A stretch of DNA of 64,000 nucleotides from assembly GCA_029266475.1 (NCBI GenBank), contig JAQSWU010000011.1, forward strand, positions 62,001 to 126,000. The letters run 5' to 3'. Under the pieces are notes generated by a model, which was given only the letters and a program-made list of their open reading frames with translations, ran no database searches and had not been told where the DNA came from. The DNA is from Rickettsiaceae bacterium. GTDB taxonomy: Bacteria; Pseudomonadota; Alphaproteobacteria; Rickettsiales; Rickettsiaceae. Position numbers and translations under genes: made by a program. Of the stretch, positions 37,033 through 46,639 are shown one piece after another. Numbering within the stretch: the first letter of the stretch is position 1; the number at the start of each line of letters is the position of its first letter.

Positions 37033-37758
37033 ATGAAAGTATCTAAATATAATAGAATATATATAACAGGAAATCTAGAAATAAATTGCCACATCGATCT
37101 TTCTGAAGAACACACGCATTATTTAACCATAGTCCTCCGTCTAAGAGCAGGAGATAGAGTCCGTGTATTTAATGAAGATTCGGGTGAATATCTTGCAAAG
37201 CTTTATACCTTTGGCAAAAGAGATTATAAGCTTGAAATATTAGAGAAAATCAGAGAACCCGAACAACTGTCAGAGCTAATAGCAGCGCCAGCCATTATCA
37301 AGAATGATAAATTTATGTTTTCTCTTGAAAAATCTGTTGAGCTTGGCGCCACAAAAATTTGCCCGCTAATGTGCGCACGGTCGCAGCTTAGGACTTTAAA
37401 TATTGCAAGACTTGAAAAATGCATACTTGAGGCGACCGAGCAATCAGAACGCTTATCAGTACCCCAAATCGATGCAGCGACTATGCTTGCTAATTTCTTG
37501 CAAGACACAGAAGCTGATACTATAATTATTTGTAATGAAAATGAACATGAAAGTAAGTCAATCAAGCAATTATCTATAGAAATTTTGCAAGGCAAAATAG
37601 CGGTTGTGGTTGGCCCAGAAGGTGGATTTTCTGATGAGGAGCTTAAGCTCATGGAGAACTCTTCAAAAGTAATATCTGTCTCACTTGGCCAGACGCTACT
37701 ACGCTCAGAAACTGCAATGCTTGTCGCATTATCCCAAATTCAATTAATGCGTATGTAA
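37033..37758 (+). CDS. rsmE: 16S rRNA m3U1498 methyltransferase
   Basis: A 241-residue SPOUT methyltransferase that modifies U1498 of 16S rRNA. The N-terminal PUA-like domain contains HYLTIVLRLRAGDRVRVF. The knotted SAM site is seen in VVGPEGGFSDEELKLM and SLGQTLLRSETAMLVAL. Complete and of standard length. It ends 2 bp before rnhB, so they form an operon. Confidence 0.95.
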   Translation: MKVSKYNRIYITGNLEINCHIDLSEEHTHYLTIVLRLRAGDRVRVFNEDSGEYLAKLYTFGKRDYKLEILEKIREPEQLSELIAAPAIIKNDKFMFSLEKSVELGATKICPLMCARSQLRTLNIARLEKCILEATEQSERLSVPQIDAATMLANFLQDTEADTIIICNENEHESKSIKQLSIEILQGKIAVVVGPEGGFSDEELKLMENSSKVISVSLGQTLLRSETAMLVALSQIQLMRM

Positions 37759-37760
37759 TT

Positions 37761-38345
37761 ATGCCGGATTATTCAATTGAACTAAGCTACCCAGGCAAAG
37801 TTATTGCTGGAATTGATGAAGCCGGACGTGGTCCGCTTGCCGGGCCAGTCGTTGCTGCCGCTGTCATCATTGATCCAAACAAGCTTATATCAGGTATTAA
37901 CGACTCAAAATTAATCTCCGAGAAAAAGCGCCTAGAATTATATGAGTTCATTACTGCAAACTACCTTTATGCTGTTGGCATTGCAACCCCAGAGGAAATC
38001 GATAGACTTAATATTCTTAATGCTACAAAGCTTGCTTGCACTAGAGCCTTCGATGATTTAAGAGTTACAGCAGATATCGCGCTAGTAGATGGTAACATGA
38101 AATTCGATAGGGCAAACTTCGTAAGCATCGTAAAAGGTGATAAAAAATCTTTATCTATCGCTGCAGCGTCAATTATAGCAAAGGTAACCAGAGATAGGAT
38201 CATGCAAAAGCTTGAGACAGAATATCCTATCTATAACTGGGGCAAAAACAAAGGCTATCCAACTAAAGACCACGCAGAAGCGATTAAGCTGCATGGCCCT
38301 TGCCCTTACCATAGAAAAAGCTTTAGAGTACCAGAATTTGGTTAA
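37761..38345 (+). CDS. rnhB: Ribonuclease HII
   Basis: A 194-residue nuclease that cuts RNA in RNA/DNA hybrids and at single ribonucleotides. The catalytic Asp-Glu lies in IAGIDEAGRGPLAGPVVAAA, the third acid in ALVDGN, and the fourth in the KGDKKSLSIAAASIIAKVTRD segment and after. All active-site residues appear intact. Confidence 0.95.
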   Translation: MPDYSIELSYPGKVIAGIDEAGRGPLAGPVVAAAVIIDPNKLISGINDSKLISEKKRLELYEFITANYLYAVGIATPEEIDRLNILNATKLACTRAFDDLRVTADIALVDGNMKFDRANFVSIVKGDKKSLSIAAASIIAKVTRDRIMQKLETEYPIYNWGKNKGYPTKDHAEAIKLHGPCPYHRKSFRVPEFG

Positions 38346-38425
38346 ATACTTAGAAATAAGTCTTATAATATAAATACCGTCATAAATTTATTCCAATCGG
38401 CAATATATTTCGAAATATTATGAGA

Positions 38426-38884
38426 TTAGTCTAAATCACTTATAGATTTTTCTACGCCTACTAGATTTTTTTCACAGTTATCAGTTATAGTAGTATGAAC
38501 ACTGGCTTCATGCTCTAAATTCTCTTCAAACAATTTAATTTTTTTAAGATCATGATTTGATCGATTTTTATTCTTTACTGTATTTAGATAAATATCATAA
38601 GCAGTTATTCCAACAATTATTGAAGAAAATGCATATATTAATCCAACTCCATAATCACTGACATCCTTTTGCTTCAATGACTCATTTTGTTCTAATTTTT
38701 CTTATCTCTTTAAAAGCTTTTCAAACTGATCTTTATCAAAATTTGACGAATTAGTTTTTAAGTTAGAAACTTCTATATTTGTACTGTAATTGTTTACTGG
38801 TACGCTCTTTGGAGCTCTAAATGAAGACTTAGCCAAAGAGAAAGTAGATTTTAATAAAGAGGTTTTACTTAAAGTTTTAAACAT
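38426..38884 (-). pseudogene. Membrane protein gene with in-frame TAA; presequence-like N-terminus
   Basis: From ATG 38884 there are 60 codons, TAA (38704-38702), then 91 further in-frame codons (EKLEQNESLKQKDVSDYG...) to 38426. A TTG at 38677 could restart. The first part (MFKTLSKTSLLKSTFSLAKS, then SFRAPKS...YST) is rich in Ser, Thr, Lys and Arg with no acid for about 35 residues, much like a mitochondrial presequence. The second part has a membrane helix (YGVGLIYAFSSIIVGITAY) and an acidic tail. One base change could have split a 151-residue protein. No family recognised; two separate small genes is the alternative. Confidence 0.55.
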
Positions 38885-38989
38885 TATTTATACCATTTGA
38901 GTTTTCGATCAAGTAAAGATTACTGATACAACCATAATGGTATTACTTGAATAGAGAATTCTAGTCAAACAAAATGCTATATATCAATA

Positions 38990-39026
38990 AAAAAACAGCC
39001 CTAATAGTGTTATTAAGGCTGTTTTT
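38990..39026 (-). terminator. Rho-independent terminator
   Basis: AAAAAACAGCC ... GGCTGTTTTT with an inner TAATA/TATTA extension forms a long stem. On the minus strand it ends in seven T, suiting the gene at 39060-39614. It can work in both directions. Confidence 0.88.
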
Positions 39027-39059
39027 ACGTTAATCTACTAAGCAAATAGGATAATTTTA

Positions 39060-39614
39060 TTACTCTCCAGAATCATCGATATTTTTACCGACTAACTCCA
39101 TCTCCCCTACTTTCGCCACTAAATCGGTTTTGGATACAGCATTCTGATCACCTTTACCCTTGATCTTTATACGCCCTCCAAAATTTACCTTTCTATAATC
39201 GCTTTCAGAAGTTAACTCTTGTATTATCTCGATCTGTTTAAACTTCATCTCAGTCATAGAATTATTTAAACTTGAGGCTGACGAATCACTATTCAAATCG
39301 ATATTCAAAGCAGCTGCAACAGATTTCAAATCTTCATTGCTACTTCCTTCTTTAACCTTAATCTTAGCAATAGGCTTATCTTTAAATTTGAACCCATGGT
39401 CAGATTCGTCCTCATTTTTATTATTCTTATATTTATTATCTAACTTATCTTTTGATTTATTATGTTTCTTGACTACATCTCCTTCAGTAATCTTTGTGGT
39501 AATTTTCTTTTGATGCTTTTGCTTGTGATTAAATTTTTTTACTACTATACTTATTACTGCAGTGAAGCTTGATACTGCTGAAGTAACTATTAATGCTATG
39601 CTTAACGGATCCAT
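39060..39614 (-). CDS. Anchored charged protein, unknown
   Basis: A 184-residue protein. AGGAGG lies 5 bp before ATG at 39614, so the in-frame extension to 39650 is rejected. One N-terminal membrane helix (about residues 4-24, MDPLSIALIVTSAVSSFTAV) is followed by a very Lys/Asp/Glu/Asn-rich region and then a more ordered tail (MTEMKFKQIEIIQELTSESD). No family recognised. The single helix suggests inner-membrane anchoring with a cytoplasmic or exported charged domain. Confidence 0.65.
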   Translation of the reverse strand: MDPLSIALIVTSAVSSFTAVISIVVKKFNHKQKHQKKITTKITEGDVVKKHNKSKDKLDNKYKNNKNEDESDHGFKFKDKPIAKIKVKEGSSNEDLKSVAAALNIDLNSDSSASSLNNSMTEMKFKQIEIIQELTSESDYRKVNFGGRIKIKGKGDQNAVSKTDLVAKVGEMELVGKNIDDSGE

Positions 39615-39905
39615 TGTATCCTCCTTTTTTTTATTCTCAGCAAGGAACATATTTCTATATCCCTATTATTAATATTAAAGCGAATTAATTAATAAAAGGT
39701 TAATATATATATTTTAATTTAGTTATTTTTTGGTTACTATCAAACATATAATGTATCAGTAAAGCTATCTAAGCTAGGTTCAATAAGCGTTTAACTATAG
39801 TGATGCATCGAAGACCACAAGGAACGAGGCAGCGTGTAGTGATTAAAGGGTATTAACTATATGAGCTCTAGAAGTTAACATACTAGCGTAATACCCTTTG
39901 AATTT

Positions 39906-41303
39906 TTATTCGTGTGACTCTTGATTTACTAATGTAGAACCAAGTGGATCTATAGAAGACTCACTTAAATTAGTAACATCTTCGATTTTAATTTTATCCT
40001 CTAAAGATTTATTATAATTATATTCTTCTATTAAACCACGTGCTAAATGAATATCACTCAAACTAACCCCCTTCATAGCTTCAGAAAGCGCTGAGATGTC
40101 ACTTAATGTATGGCCATTATAAGCTTTAGCTATACAAGCTATTTCGAAGAAATTATCCGCAATATAGTTATCTATTTGCTCGATATAGTGATCTAACTCT
40201 TTATAATCCTTACGGTTAATTTGCTCAGAATACTCTGAGAATATCGCTTCAATGCTAGATTTAATATATTTTTGGTAGAAATTGAAAGTAAAATAACTTT
40301 TTCCAACCCCTTGCGCCGCAGATACCTCTAAGAATATAGGTAAGAACTCTTGAAGATTTGTTAACAACCCTTTTGCATCCTTCAGGTTTAACCTTCCAGC
40401 TAAGGCAGATCTAATCAAACCTAGATCTTCAAATTCCAGCGCAACATATCCTTTTATACCCGCATATTTATTTAATTTAAGATCATCTCTAAATAATTCT
40501 ATAAGACCCGTATTGTCAAAACTAGAATACGCATTATCGATTAAATTGATTTTATCAAAGTTTCTTAAATAAATATTTTTTGGTTGGTATTTCTCAATCA
40601 AACCTCTTAAGAAGTATTTTTCCACATACATTTTAGTGAGTTTATTTAAAACCGTATCACCCGTTAATGGGTTTACCAGATCAATATTAGCGCCGCTTGT
40701 AAGCAAATACCATATGTAAGATTGCTTTAAGCTAGAAATTTCCTCATTGTTACTTGCTAGGATATGAAGCGGCGTATCTCCTTCATCATTGAATTTATTG
40801 ATATCGATAGCTTGAAGTAATTTTGGATGTTTAAAGCAGTCATTATAATAACTTGGTTCTCGGGCTGCATAATGCAAAATATTAGAACCCTCTTCATCAC
40901 TAGCATTAAGGTCGATTCCAAGCTTTGAAAATTTTTCTATATAAGATTCATCAAAATTATTTTTATTATTATTTCTTGAACTATAAAACGCTTTTATAAA
41001 CTCAATACCTAAGCTATTAGCAAGCTCGGTAAAATTAGTTTTTGCCATTAATACATCAAGAAGCTTACTAGACTTCATTTCTAGAGCATTTAAAAGATAT
41101 TGTCTTTCAAGATAGAAAGCATAGTCCGGACCATATTCCTTAGTTTTATTTCTAATAGAATAAATAAATGACAGGGCATAATCAATATTAAAGCGATCAT
41201 CAAATGCGTGGTATTTTGTATTAAGTATAGTAATTAGACCTTGTAATTTATTTAGGTCAATTGTTGCAGGTTGAGCGATTTTTCCTTTCATTCGAAACTC
41301 CAT
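39906..41303 (-). CDS. Ankyrin repeat protein
   Basis: A 465-residue protein. Residues about 85-275 carry three to four ankyrin-like repeats, the clearest being DEEGSNILHYAAREPSYYND, DEGDTPLHILASNNEE and LLTSGANIDLVNPLTGDTVL. The N-terminal 80 residues and the C-terminal 190 are helical and unmatched. There is no signal peptide. The acidic, polar tail (SESSIDPLGSTLVNQESHE) fits a secreted effector, but that is inference. The gene may start at MKGK, four codons in, rather than at the first ATG. Confidence 0.82.
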   Translation of the reverse strand: MEFRMKGKIAQPATIDLNKLQGLITILNTKYHAFDDRFNIDYALSFIYSIRNKTKEYGPDYAFYLERQYLLNALEMKSSKLLDVLMAKTNFTELANSLGIEFIKAFYSSRNNNKNNFDESYIEKFSKLGIDLNASDEEGSNILHYAAREPSYYNDCFKHPKLLQAIDINKFNDEGDTPLHILASNNEEISSLKQSYIWYLLTSGANIDLVNPLTGDTVLNKLTKMYVEKYFLRGLIEKYQPKNIYLRNFDKINLIDNAYSSFDNTGLIELFRDDLKLNKYAGIKGYVALEFEDLGLIRSALAGRLNLKDAKGLLTNLQEFLPIFLEVSAAQGVGKSYFTFNFYQKYIKSSIEAIFSEYSEQINRKDYKELDHYIEQIDNYIADNFFEIACIAKAYNGHTLSDISALSEAMKGVSLSDIHLARGLIEEYNYNKSLEDKIKIEDVTNLSESSIDPLGSTLVNQESHE

Positions 41304-41456
41304 AGGTTTTAGTTTTCAACATCATTACCATAAATTTCTATCTTTGTAAATTATGATTTTAACTTTTATTAATTACTACAAAAAAGCAATAACCTTTTTT
41401 CCCTTTACATTTTCTGCAAAATAGCGTCTAATAACATATTAAAAAAATTCTAATCA

Positions 41457-41921
41457 ATGAAGCTTGATTCCCTTAAAAATACCTCTGAATTTAACCTAGT
41501 AAATAGGGCTGGCATTAAATATTCATGCCCTGATTTTATGGTAATTTGCATGAAGGATTTCAGCCAAGAAATGCTTAAAATTTTTATAAGCAAAGCGCAG
41601 GCAAAGCCTGGGGTTGATTACTCTGTTATTCTCGCAAGCTTTAAAGCTGCTAATGTATATTTAGGATTAAAAGTTTCAAAAAAAATAGGTAATGCTGTTA
41701 AAAGAAATAAAGTAAGGCGAAGAGTTAAAACTATTGTAAGAGAGATGCTCAAGGGAGCGGGTCGAGAATTTTTGCAAGGCGCAGGCTTGATATTCATCCC
41801 AAGAAATAATGTAAGCGAGGTAGAATTTAAAACACTTAGCGATGAGCTTAACAATGCAATAAGTTATTTCCAACGTAAAACAAAATTTAATAAAAAGCAT
41901 ATTCATGAGAGTAATCCTTAG
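41457..41921 (+). CDS. rnpA: Ribonuclease P protein component
   Basis: A 154-residue protein subunit of RNase P, which matures tRNA 5' ends. The RNR motif region is clear: [20 protein letters not shown]. The N-terminus ([16 protein letters not shown]) is typical. rpmH, which usually precedes rnpA, is not found in the 150 bp upstream. It overlaps yidD by 17 bp. Confidence 0.93.
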   Translation: MKLDSLKNTSEFNLVNRAGIKYSCPDFMVICMKDFSQEMLKIFISKAQAKPGVDYSVILASFKAANVYLGLKVSKKIGNAVKRNKVRRRVKTIVREMLKGAGREFLQGAGLIFIPRNNVSEVEFKTLSDELNNAISYFQRKTKFNKKHIHESNP

Positions 41922-42144
41922 CAGAATCATAATTTCTTTTATACGTTTCTATCAAATATGTCTATCGCCTCTAATATATAAAACATGCCGTTTTTACCCT
42001 ACATGCTCAAATTATGCCATAGAAGCAGTTAAGGAATATGGCGGAGTAAAAGGCACCTTTAAGTCAATTATCCGTATATTAAAATGCCATCCATTTCATC
42101 CGGGAGGGTACGATCCAATTAAGCCTACCTTAAAAAAGGATTGA
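41905..42144 (+). CDS. yidD: Membrane protein insertion efficiency factor
   Basis: A 79-residue YidD/HlyA-like factor. The family core [20 protein letters not shown], then [11 protein letters not shown] and [12 protein letters not shown], is complete with its cysteines. It works near the inner membrane to aid YidC insertion. It sits between rnpA and yidC, the conserved order. Confidence 0.96.
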   Translation: MRVILSRIIISFIRFYQICLSPLIYKTCRFYPTCSNYAIEAVKEYGGVKGTFKSIIRILKCHPFHPGGYDPIKPTLKKD

Positions 42145-42203
42145 TTATTTGAGGCAAATACTATAAAAATCTATGGCTAATAGTTCATTTAAATATACAT
42201 TAC

Positions 42204-43934
42204 ATGATGGAAAATAAAAATATTAATTTAATACTCGCAATTATATTATCGGTTGGAATCATCTTCGGATGGCAATATTTTTACGAACGCCCGAGACTAG
42301 CAAAGCTTGCTGAGCAGCAGAGGCAATACGAAGCAAAAGTTAAGGCATATAATGAAAAAGCAAAGCTTGCAGCGGTCGCTCAAAACCAAGATAACTCACT
42401 AGGCAGCCAAGCGCAACAAACTCCAGAAATTAACGCTGGAAGAGTTATAATCAGCAGCGACAATCTTCATGGATCAATTCACCTTAAGGGCGCAAGATTT
42501 GATGATCTTACGCTTGCCAAGTATCGTCAAACCCTTAATCCAAATAGCCCAGAAGCTAAGCTATTTTCACATGATAAAGTGAAAGATAATTTCTTTGCTG
42601 AGGTAGGTTGGTATAGTAATAGCAATGTTACTGATTTACCTAATAGTAACACTGTTTGGAAGGCTGATAAAGAAGAGTTAAAACCAGGCGAGACTGTAAA
42701 TTTAACTTGGATCAACCAGGACGATATTAAATTTACAATTCGCATCTCTCTCGATGCCACTTATATGTTTACTATTACTCAGCTAATCGAAAACCGCTCG
42801 TCAAAATCTGTTCCACTGCAGTTTTATGGGCTTATTAATAGAAACTATATAGCAGAAGAAAAGCCAAATACTGTAATTCATGAAGGCCCTATTGCAGTTA
42901 TTGAAGGAAAGCTAACGGAATATTCTTATGATAAAATTAAAGAGAATAAGCAGGAGCAAGCAATAAACCAAAAAGTTAATTGGCTAGGCATGAGCGATAA
43001 ATATTGGCTAAGCGCTTTCATACCAGACCAACATCAAACTTATTCAGCAAAATTCGCTTATTCACAAGTCGATGTACATGATAAATATCAAGTTGATTTC
43101 ATAACACCCGTTAAAGAAATTGGCGCAGGGCAAAATATGGGTCTCTCACACCGCATGTTTGCTGGAGCAAAGGAGGCTAAGCTTCTTGATAAGTATTCAG
43201 AAACATATTCGATCCCATTATTTGATAGAGCTATAGATTTTGGCTGGTTTTATATACTTACAAAACCAATGTTAAAAGCTCTTAGCTTCTTCTACGGCAT
43301 TGTTGGAAATTTTGGAATAAGTATCTTAATTGTCACAGTGCTAGTTAAACTCCTGATGTTTTCGCTATCTAACACCTCTTACAGATCGATGAAAAGGATG
43401 AAAGAGCTTCAACCTGAAATAGAACGCCTAAAGGATGTGTATGGCGAAGATAAAGTCAAGTTTAATCAAGGGGTTATGGCTCTTTACAAAAGAGAAAAAG
43501 TTAATCCATTATCTGGTTGCTTACCTATACTTGTGCAAATACCGGTATTTTTCTCCTTATATAAAGTTTTATATGTAAGTATTGAGATGAGGCATGCACC
43601 CTTCTTTGGCTGGATTCAAGACCTTTCGGCGCCAGATCCAACATCGATTTTCAACTTATTTGGGTTATTACCTTTCGAAGGACCCGCCCTTCTAACTATT
43701 GGAGTATGGCCAATCTTAATGTCTATTACAATGTACCTGCAACAGCGCTTAAGTCCTGCACCTAGCGACCCAGTACAAGCACAAGTTATGAAAATAATGC
43801 CAGTATTATTCCTAGTTATGTTTAGTAAATTCCCAGCAGGGCTAGTAATTTATTGGACATGGAGTAATATATTGTCAATCCTTCAACAAATGTATATAAT
43901 GAAATTAGAAGGGAATGATAAAAAGGCTAGATAA
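42204..43934 (+). CDS. yidC: Membrane protein insertase YidC
   Basis: A 576-residue insertase that places proteins into the inner membrane alone or with Sec. It has an N-terminal helix (residues 6-24), a large periplasmic beta domain (about 60-350), then the five-helix core, including GNFGISILIVTVLVKLLMF, NPLSGCLPILVQIPVFFSLY and a C-terminal helix. The core Arg needed for insertion fits the SYRSMKRMKELQPEI region. An alternative ATG is one codon in. Confidence 0.96.
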   Translation: MMENKNINLILAIILSVGIIFGWQYFYERPRLAKLAEQQRQYEAKVKAYNEKAKLAAVAQNQDNSLGSQAQQTPEINAGRVIISSDNLHGSIHLKGARFDDLTLAKYRQTLNPNSPEAKLFSHDKVKDNFFAEVGWYSNSNVTDLPNSNTVWKADKEELKPGETVNLTWINQDDIKFTIRISLDATYMFTITQLIENRSSKSVPLQFYGLINRNYIAEEKPNTVIHEGPIAVIEGKLTEYSYDKIKENKQEQAINQKVNWLGMSDKYWLSAFIPDQHQTYSAKFAYSQVDVHDKYQVDFITPVKEIGAGQNMGLSHRMFAGAKEAKLLDKYSETYSIPLFDRAIDFGWFYILTKPMLKALSFFYGIVGNFGISILIVTVLVKLLMFSLSNTSYRSMKRMKELQPEIERLKDVYGEDKVKFNQGVMALYKREKVNPLSGCLPILVQIPVFFSLYKVLYVSIEMRHAPFFGWIQDLSAPDPTSIFNLFGLLPFEGPALLTIGVWPILMSITMYLQQRLSPAPSDPVQAQVMKIMPVLFLVMFSKFPAGLVIYWTWSNILSILQQMYIMKLEGNDKKAR

Positions 43935-44580
43935 TATTTTGCCAAATATAGCTTTATCAGAGCAAGAACAAGAAATACTAAAAACATTTCGCAGGGAATG
44001 GAAGTTTGTAGCGGGAGCAATTCACGCTTCCCAACTACCAACATTCCTTGTTGCTCCTGAAATAGCTTTCATCGGTAAATCAAATGTTGGTAAATCAAGC
44101 CTGATTAACCTTTTAACAGGCCGTAAAGCTCTTGCTCGTATGTCACATACACCCGGCAGGACAAGACAAATTAATTTTTTTTCAGTCAATAATGAACTTA
44201 CCTTCGTTGACTTACCTGGTTATGGCTATGCAAAAATATCTAAAGTCGAACAAAATAAATGGGAACATTTAATCCTATCTTATTTAAGCGACAGCCCAAA
44301 CCTTAAGGTGATTTGCTTGTTAATTGACGCAAGACGTGGCATAAAAGAGCATGACTTACAAGTTATGGCAATACTGAAAAGGCTGCAAAGACCTTTTTTT
44401 CTCACCTTTACGAAGATAGACAAAGTAACCGATGTTGAACTTCAAAATTTGGTAGAACAATCCAAAGCACAACTTCAAAACTTCGATGATACGTTCATAG
44501 ATTTTTTATTCACTAGCTCCAGGAGGAAGGATGATACGCAAAAGCTTCGAATTAGTTTGGGAACATACCTCAGAACATGA
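43915..44580 (+). CDS. engB: Ribosome-biogenesis GTPase EngB/YsxC
   Basis: A 221-residue GTPase needed for 50S assembly. G1 is GKSNVGKSSLINLL, G2 HTPGRTRQINFF, G3 VDLPGYGYAK, G4 TKID and G5 TSS. It overlaps the yidC end by 20 bp, and its own end is overlapped by argB. This is the usual alphaproteobacterial yidC-engB-argB arrangement. Confidence 0.96.
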   Translation: MIKRLDNILPNIALSEQEQEILKTFRREWKFVAGAIHASQLPTFLVAPEIAFIGKSNVGKSSLINLLTGRKALARMSHTPGRTRQINFFSVNNELTFVDLPGYGYAKISKVEQNKWEHLILSYLSDSPNLKVICLLIDARRGIKEHDLQVMAILKRLQRPFFLTFTKIDKVTDVELQNLVEQSKAQLQNFDDTFIDFLFTSSRRKDDTQKLRISLGTYLRT

Positions 44581-45481
44581 TAATAAACCTCAAACTCAAA
44601 CATCGGTCAATCAATTCACTGAATTTGATTTTATCAAAAGCGCGATAATCAAGGCTTGTGATGCCAAGGGGGAAACTTTCATAATTAAGCTTACCGAAGA
44701 TATTATCGAAGACGATAAGCTACTTAGTAACTTTGCAGAGAATGTCAGCATTTTAAAAAAATGCGGAATTAACGTTGCTATCGTCCATGACCATGGCAAA
44801 CTAGTTGCTGAAACACTAAAAACTTTTGGCATTGATGAGAAATTTATAAATGGCTCAAGAGTTACAGATCATAAAACAGCAAAGCTTATGGAAATGGTAG
44901 TTTCAGGCTATATTAATAAAAAGATTGTATCGAAGTTATGCTCATATGAATGTAAAGCTATAGGTATATCTGGAAAAGATGCTAATATGATCCAAGCTCA
45001 TAATGTTAAAGTCACACAAAAAAGAGAAGGAAATTTTAACAGTATTATAGATTTTGGATTTGTAGGCGAGCCAGTTATGATTAACCCAGAAATTTTAATA
45101 GATCTTGAGGACGCAGGAATAATCCCTGTAATATCGCCTGTTGCATACGGCTCAAATGGATCTACATATTTGCTTGATGCCGACCTTACAGCTGCAATAC
45201 TTGCATCCGCTTTAACAGCTGAGAAGTTAATATTCTTTAGCACAGAAGGCCCGCTGAAGACGAAAGAAGAAGTAATTAGCGAATTAAATATCGAGGAACT
45301 AAAAACCCTATTGAATAAGGAAAAATTAGATTCGAAGTTCGTCAATATGGCTGAAGCGACTGTGAGCGCTATCGATAATGCCGCAAGTACAGTATATATC
45401 CTAAATTCTGCAAAAAAGGATGCAATATTATTTGATTTATTTACTGATATGCGAGCTGGATCTATTGTAACAAGCTTTTAA
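44531..45481 (+). CDS. argB: ArgB-like (acetylglutamate kinase fold), altered active site
   Basis: A 316-residue amino acid kinase-family protein. AGGAGGAAGG lies directly before the ATG, inside engB. The middle matches acetylglutamate kinase: RVTDHKTAKLMEMVVSGYINK, GISGKDANMIQA, GFVGEPVMINPEIL, IPVISPVAYGSNGSTY. The two glycine loops that bind ATP and substrate are changed: KYGG is KLTE (residues about 49-52), and VHGGGP is VHDHGK. So the enzyme may be inactive or do something else. The location after engB shows descent from the normal chromosomal argB. The rest of arginine synthesis is not in the window. Confidence 0.78.
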   Translation: MIRKSFELVWEHTSEHDNKPQTQTSVNQFTEFDFIKSAIIKACDAKGETFIIKLTEDIIEDDKLLSNFAENVSILKKCGINVAIVHDHGKLVAETLKTFGIDEKFINGSRVTDHKTAKLMEMVVSGYINKKIVSKLCSYECKAIGISGKDANMIQAHNVKVTQKREGNFNSIIDFGFVGEPVMINPEILIDLEDAGIIPVISPVAYGSNGSTYLLDADLTAAILASALTAEKLIFFSTEGPLKTKEEVISELNIEELKTLLNKEKLDSKFVNMAEATVSAIDNAASTVYILNSAKKDAILFDLFTDMRAGSIVTSF

Positions 45482-45482
45482 T

Positions 45483-45512
45483 AAAAAAGCTGGGTGAAGG
45501 CCCAGCTTTTTT
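45483..45512 (+). terminator. Rho-independent terminator
   Basis: AAAAAAGCTGGG, loop TGAAGG, CCCAGCTTTTTT: a perfect 12-bp stem with a terminal T-run, ending the rnpA-yidD-yidC-engB-argB operon. Confidence 0.95.
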
Positions 45513-45578
45513 ATAATCACACTCTTTCGTTAAACAACGTAAGCTCAATAGGTATAATTCTCTAAATTGATTAACATT

Positions 45579-46253
45579 TTACTCGTCTAAACCACCCATA
45601 TACTCTACCTCTACCTTCGATGGAGATTCAGATGAATCTTCAATTAATACTTGTTCACTAGAACCAATCTCTTCAGTTATATGAGACATATTAGCGTTCA
45701 GATGAGAAGCTAAATCTTCGATATTTACCTTACTATAATACTTTTGAATATTTTCAATTGAAAACTTCCTGTATTTTTCTTCCACGCCATCAGCTAACTG
45801 GCTTCCAAGCGCACTAACGATGAGATCCTGATGAGTAAGAATTTGCTCTTTAGTTAGAAACTTTGATATATCTTTATACCACTCAGCAGACTTCACAGCC
45901 TCACTAACTTGATATAAAACAGTTATAGGGTCATTCTTAGTAGGAAACGCTTGTATCATAAAATCTTCCGCTTCCCCTAAGAAAGGTAAAGATTTTATAT
46001 CTGCACCATTATCTAGCAGTAATAAAATCATACCTAAATCTTTTTGGTTTATACGAGCCGCAAATCCTAATGGTGTAAGACCAAGATGGTGAACATTATT
46101 GATCTCTATACCATTTTCTAATAAAACTTTAACAGCTTCATAGTTTTTTGCTCTTACAGCTGCAAAAAAAGGAGTTGAGCCAAAATGATTATGGTCAAGA
46201 GACTCAAATCCAAGTTCATTTAATACTTTTTGTAATTTTGATTTATCACGCAT
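45579..46253 (-). CDS. Small ankyrin repeat protein
   Basis: A 224-residue protein with two or three N-terminal ankyrin repeats (FGSTPFFAAVRAKNYEAVKV; LGLTPLGFAARINQKDLGMI). A helical region follows, then an acidic C-terminus (EVEYMGGLDE). No signal peptide. It lies alone between a terminator and repeat-poor AT-rich DNA. Its role in host contact is a guess based on the fold and the company it keeps in such genomes. Confidence 0.78.
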   Translation of the reverse strand: MRDKSKLQKVLNELGFESLDHNHFGSTPFFAAVRAKNYEAVKVLLENGIEINNVHHLGLTPLGFAARINQKDLGMILLLLDNGADIKSLPFLGEAEDFMIQAFPTKNDPITVLYQVSEAVKSAEWYKDISKFLTKEQILTHQDLIVSALGSQLADGVEEKYRKFSIENIQKYYSKVNIEDLASHLNANMSHITEEIGSSEQVLIEDSSESPSKVEVEYMGGLDE

Positions 46254-46578
46254 AATGAGTTAATTTTTTTTATTTGTTATGTAATAACATATATTAAAAA
46301 AAACTTCTCGTCAAATATTAATTTGATCCTGAAACCCAAACGGCATTTTCTTTAGAGCAATCATTTTCCTATTGATCAAAAGGTACGTAAATTCCTTACT
46401 TTAACAAGTTTATAGTAAGATTAATAGCCTTAAGAATGTCGCTAGCAGTAGATAATTAAATCAGAGCGAGTGTTCAGAGGAGCGCTTGGATGTTTAGCTA
46501 AATTCAAAATTTTCATCGTACCTAGCTTACATTTATAAAAAAAGGTAAGTTTAATACTTAACCTTTTTTAAGTTTTAT
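46254..46578. other. Gap with terminator-like hairpin
   Basis: No supported gene. At 46537-46569, AAAAAAGGTAAGT and ACTTAACCTTTTTT pair with one bulge and end in T on the plus strand. The rest is unremarkable AT-rich sequence. Confidence 0.5.
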
Positions 46579-46617
46579 AAAACCTTAAGGCCAATTGTGG
46601 TTTAGACTTAAGGTTTT
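46579..46617 (-). terminator. Terminator of the outer-membrane protein gene
   Basis: AAAACCTTAAG and CTTAAGGTTTT form an 11-bp perfect stem. It lies 23 bp after the stop of the beta-barrel gene and ends in T on the minus strand. Confidence 0.82.
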
Positions 46618-46639
46618 ATTTTAATCGTTTCACTTTTCT

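Noticed and set aside
39840-39898. AAAGGGTATTA...TAATACCCTTT as a terminator for the ankyrin gene
   Set aside because: The arms are perfect but the loop is about 30 bases and no T-run follows on the minus strand. It is too weak to list.
41304-41456. Search for rpmH before rnpA
   Set aside because: No L34-like frame (MKRTF...) is found on either strand in the gap.
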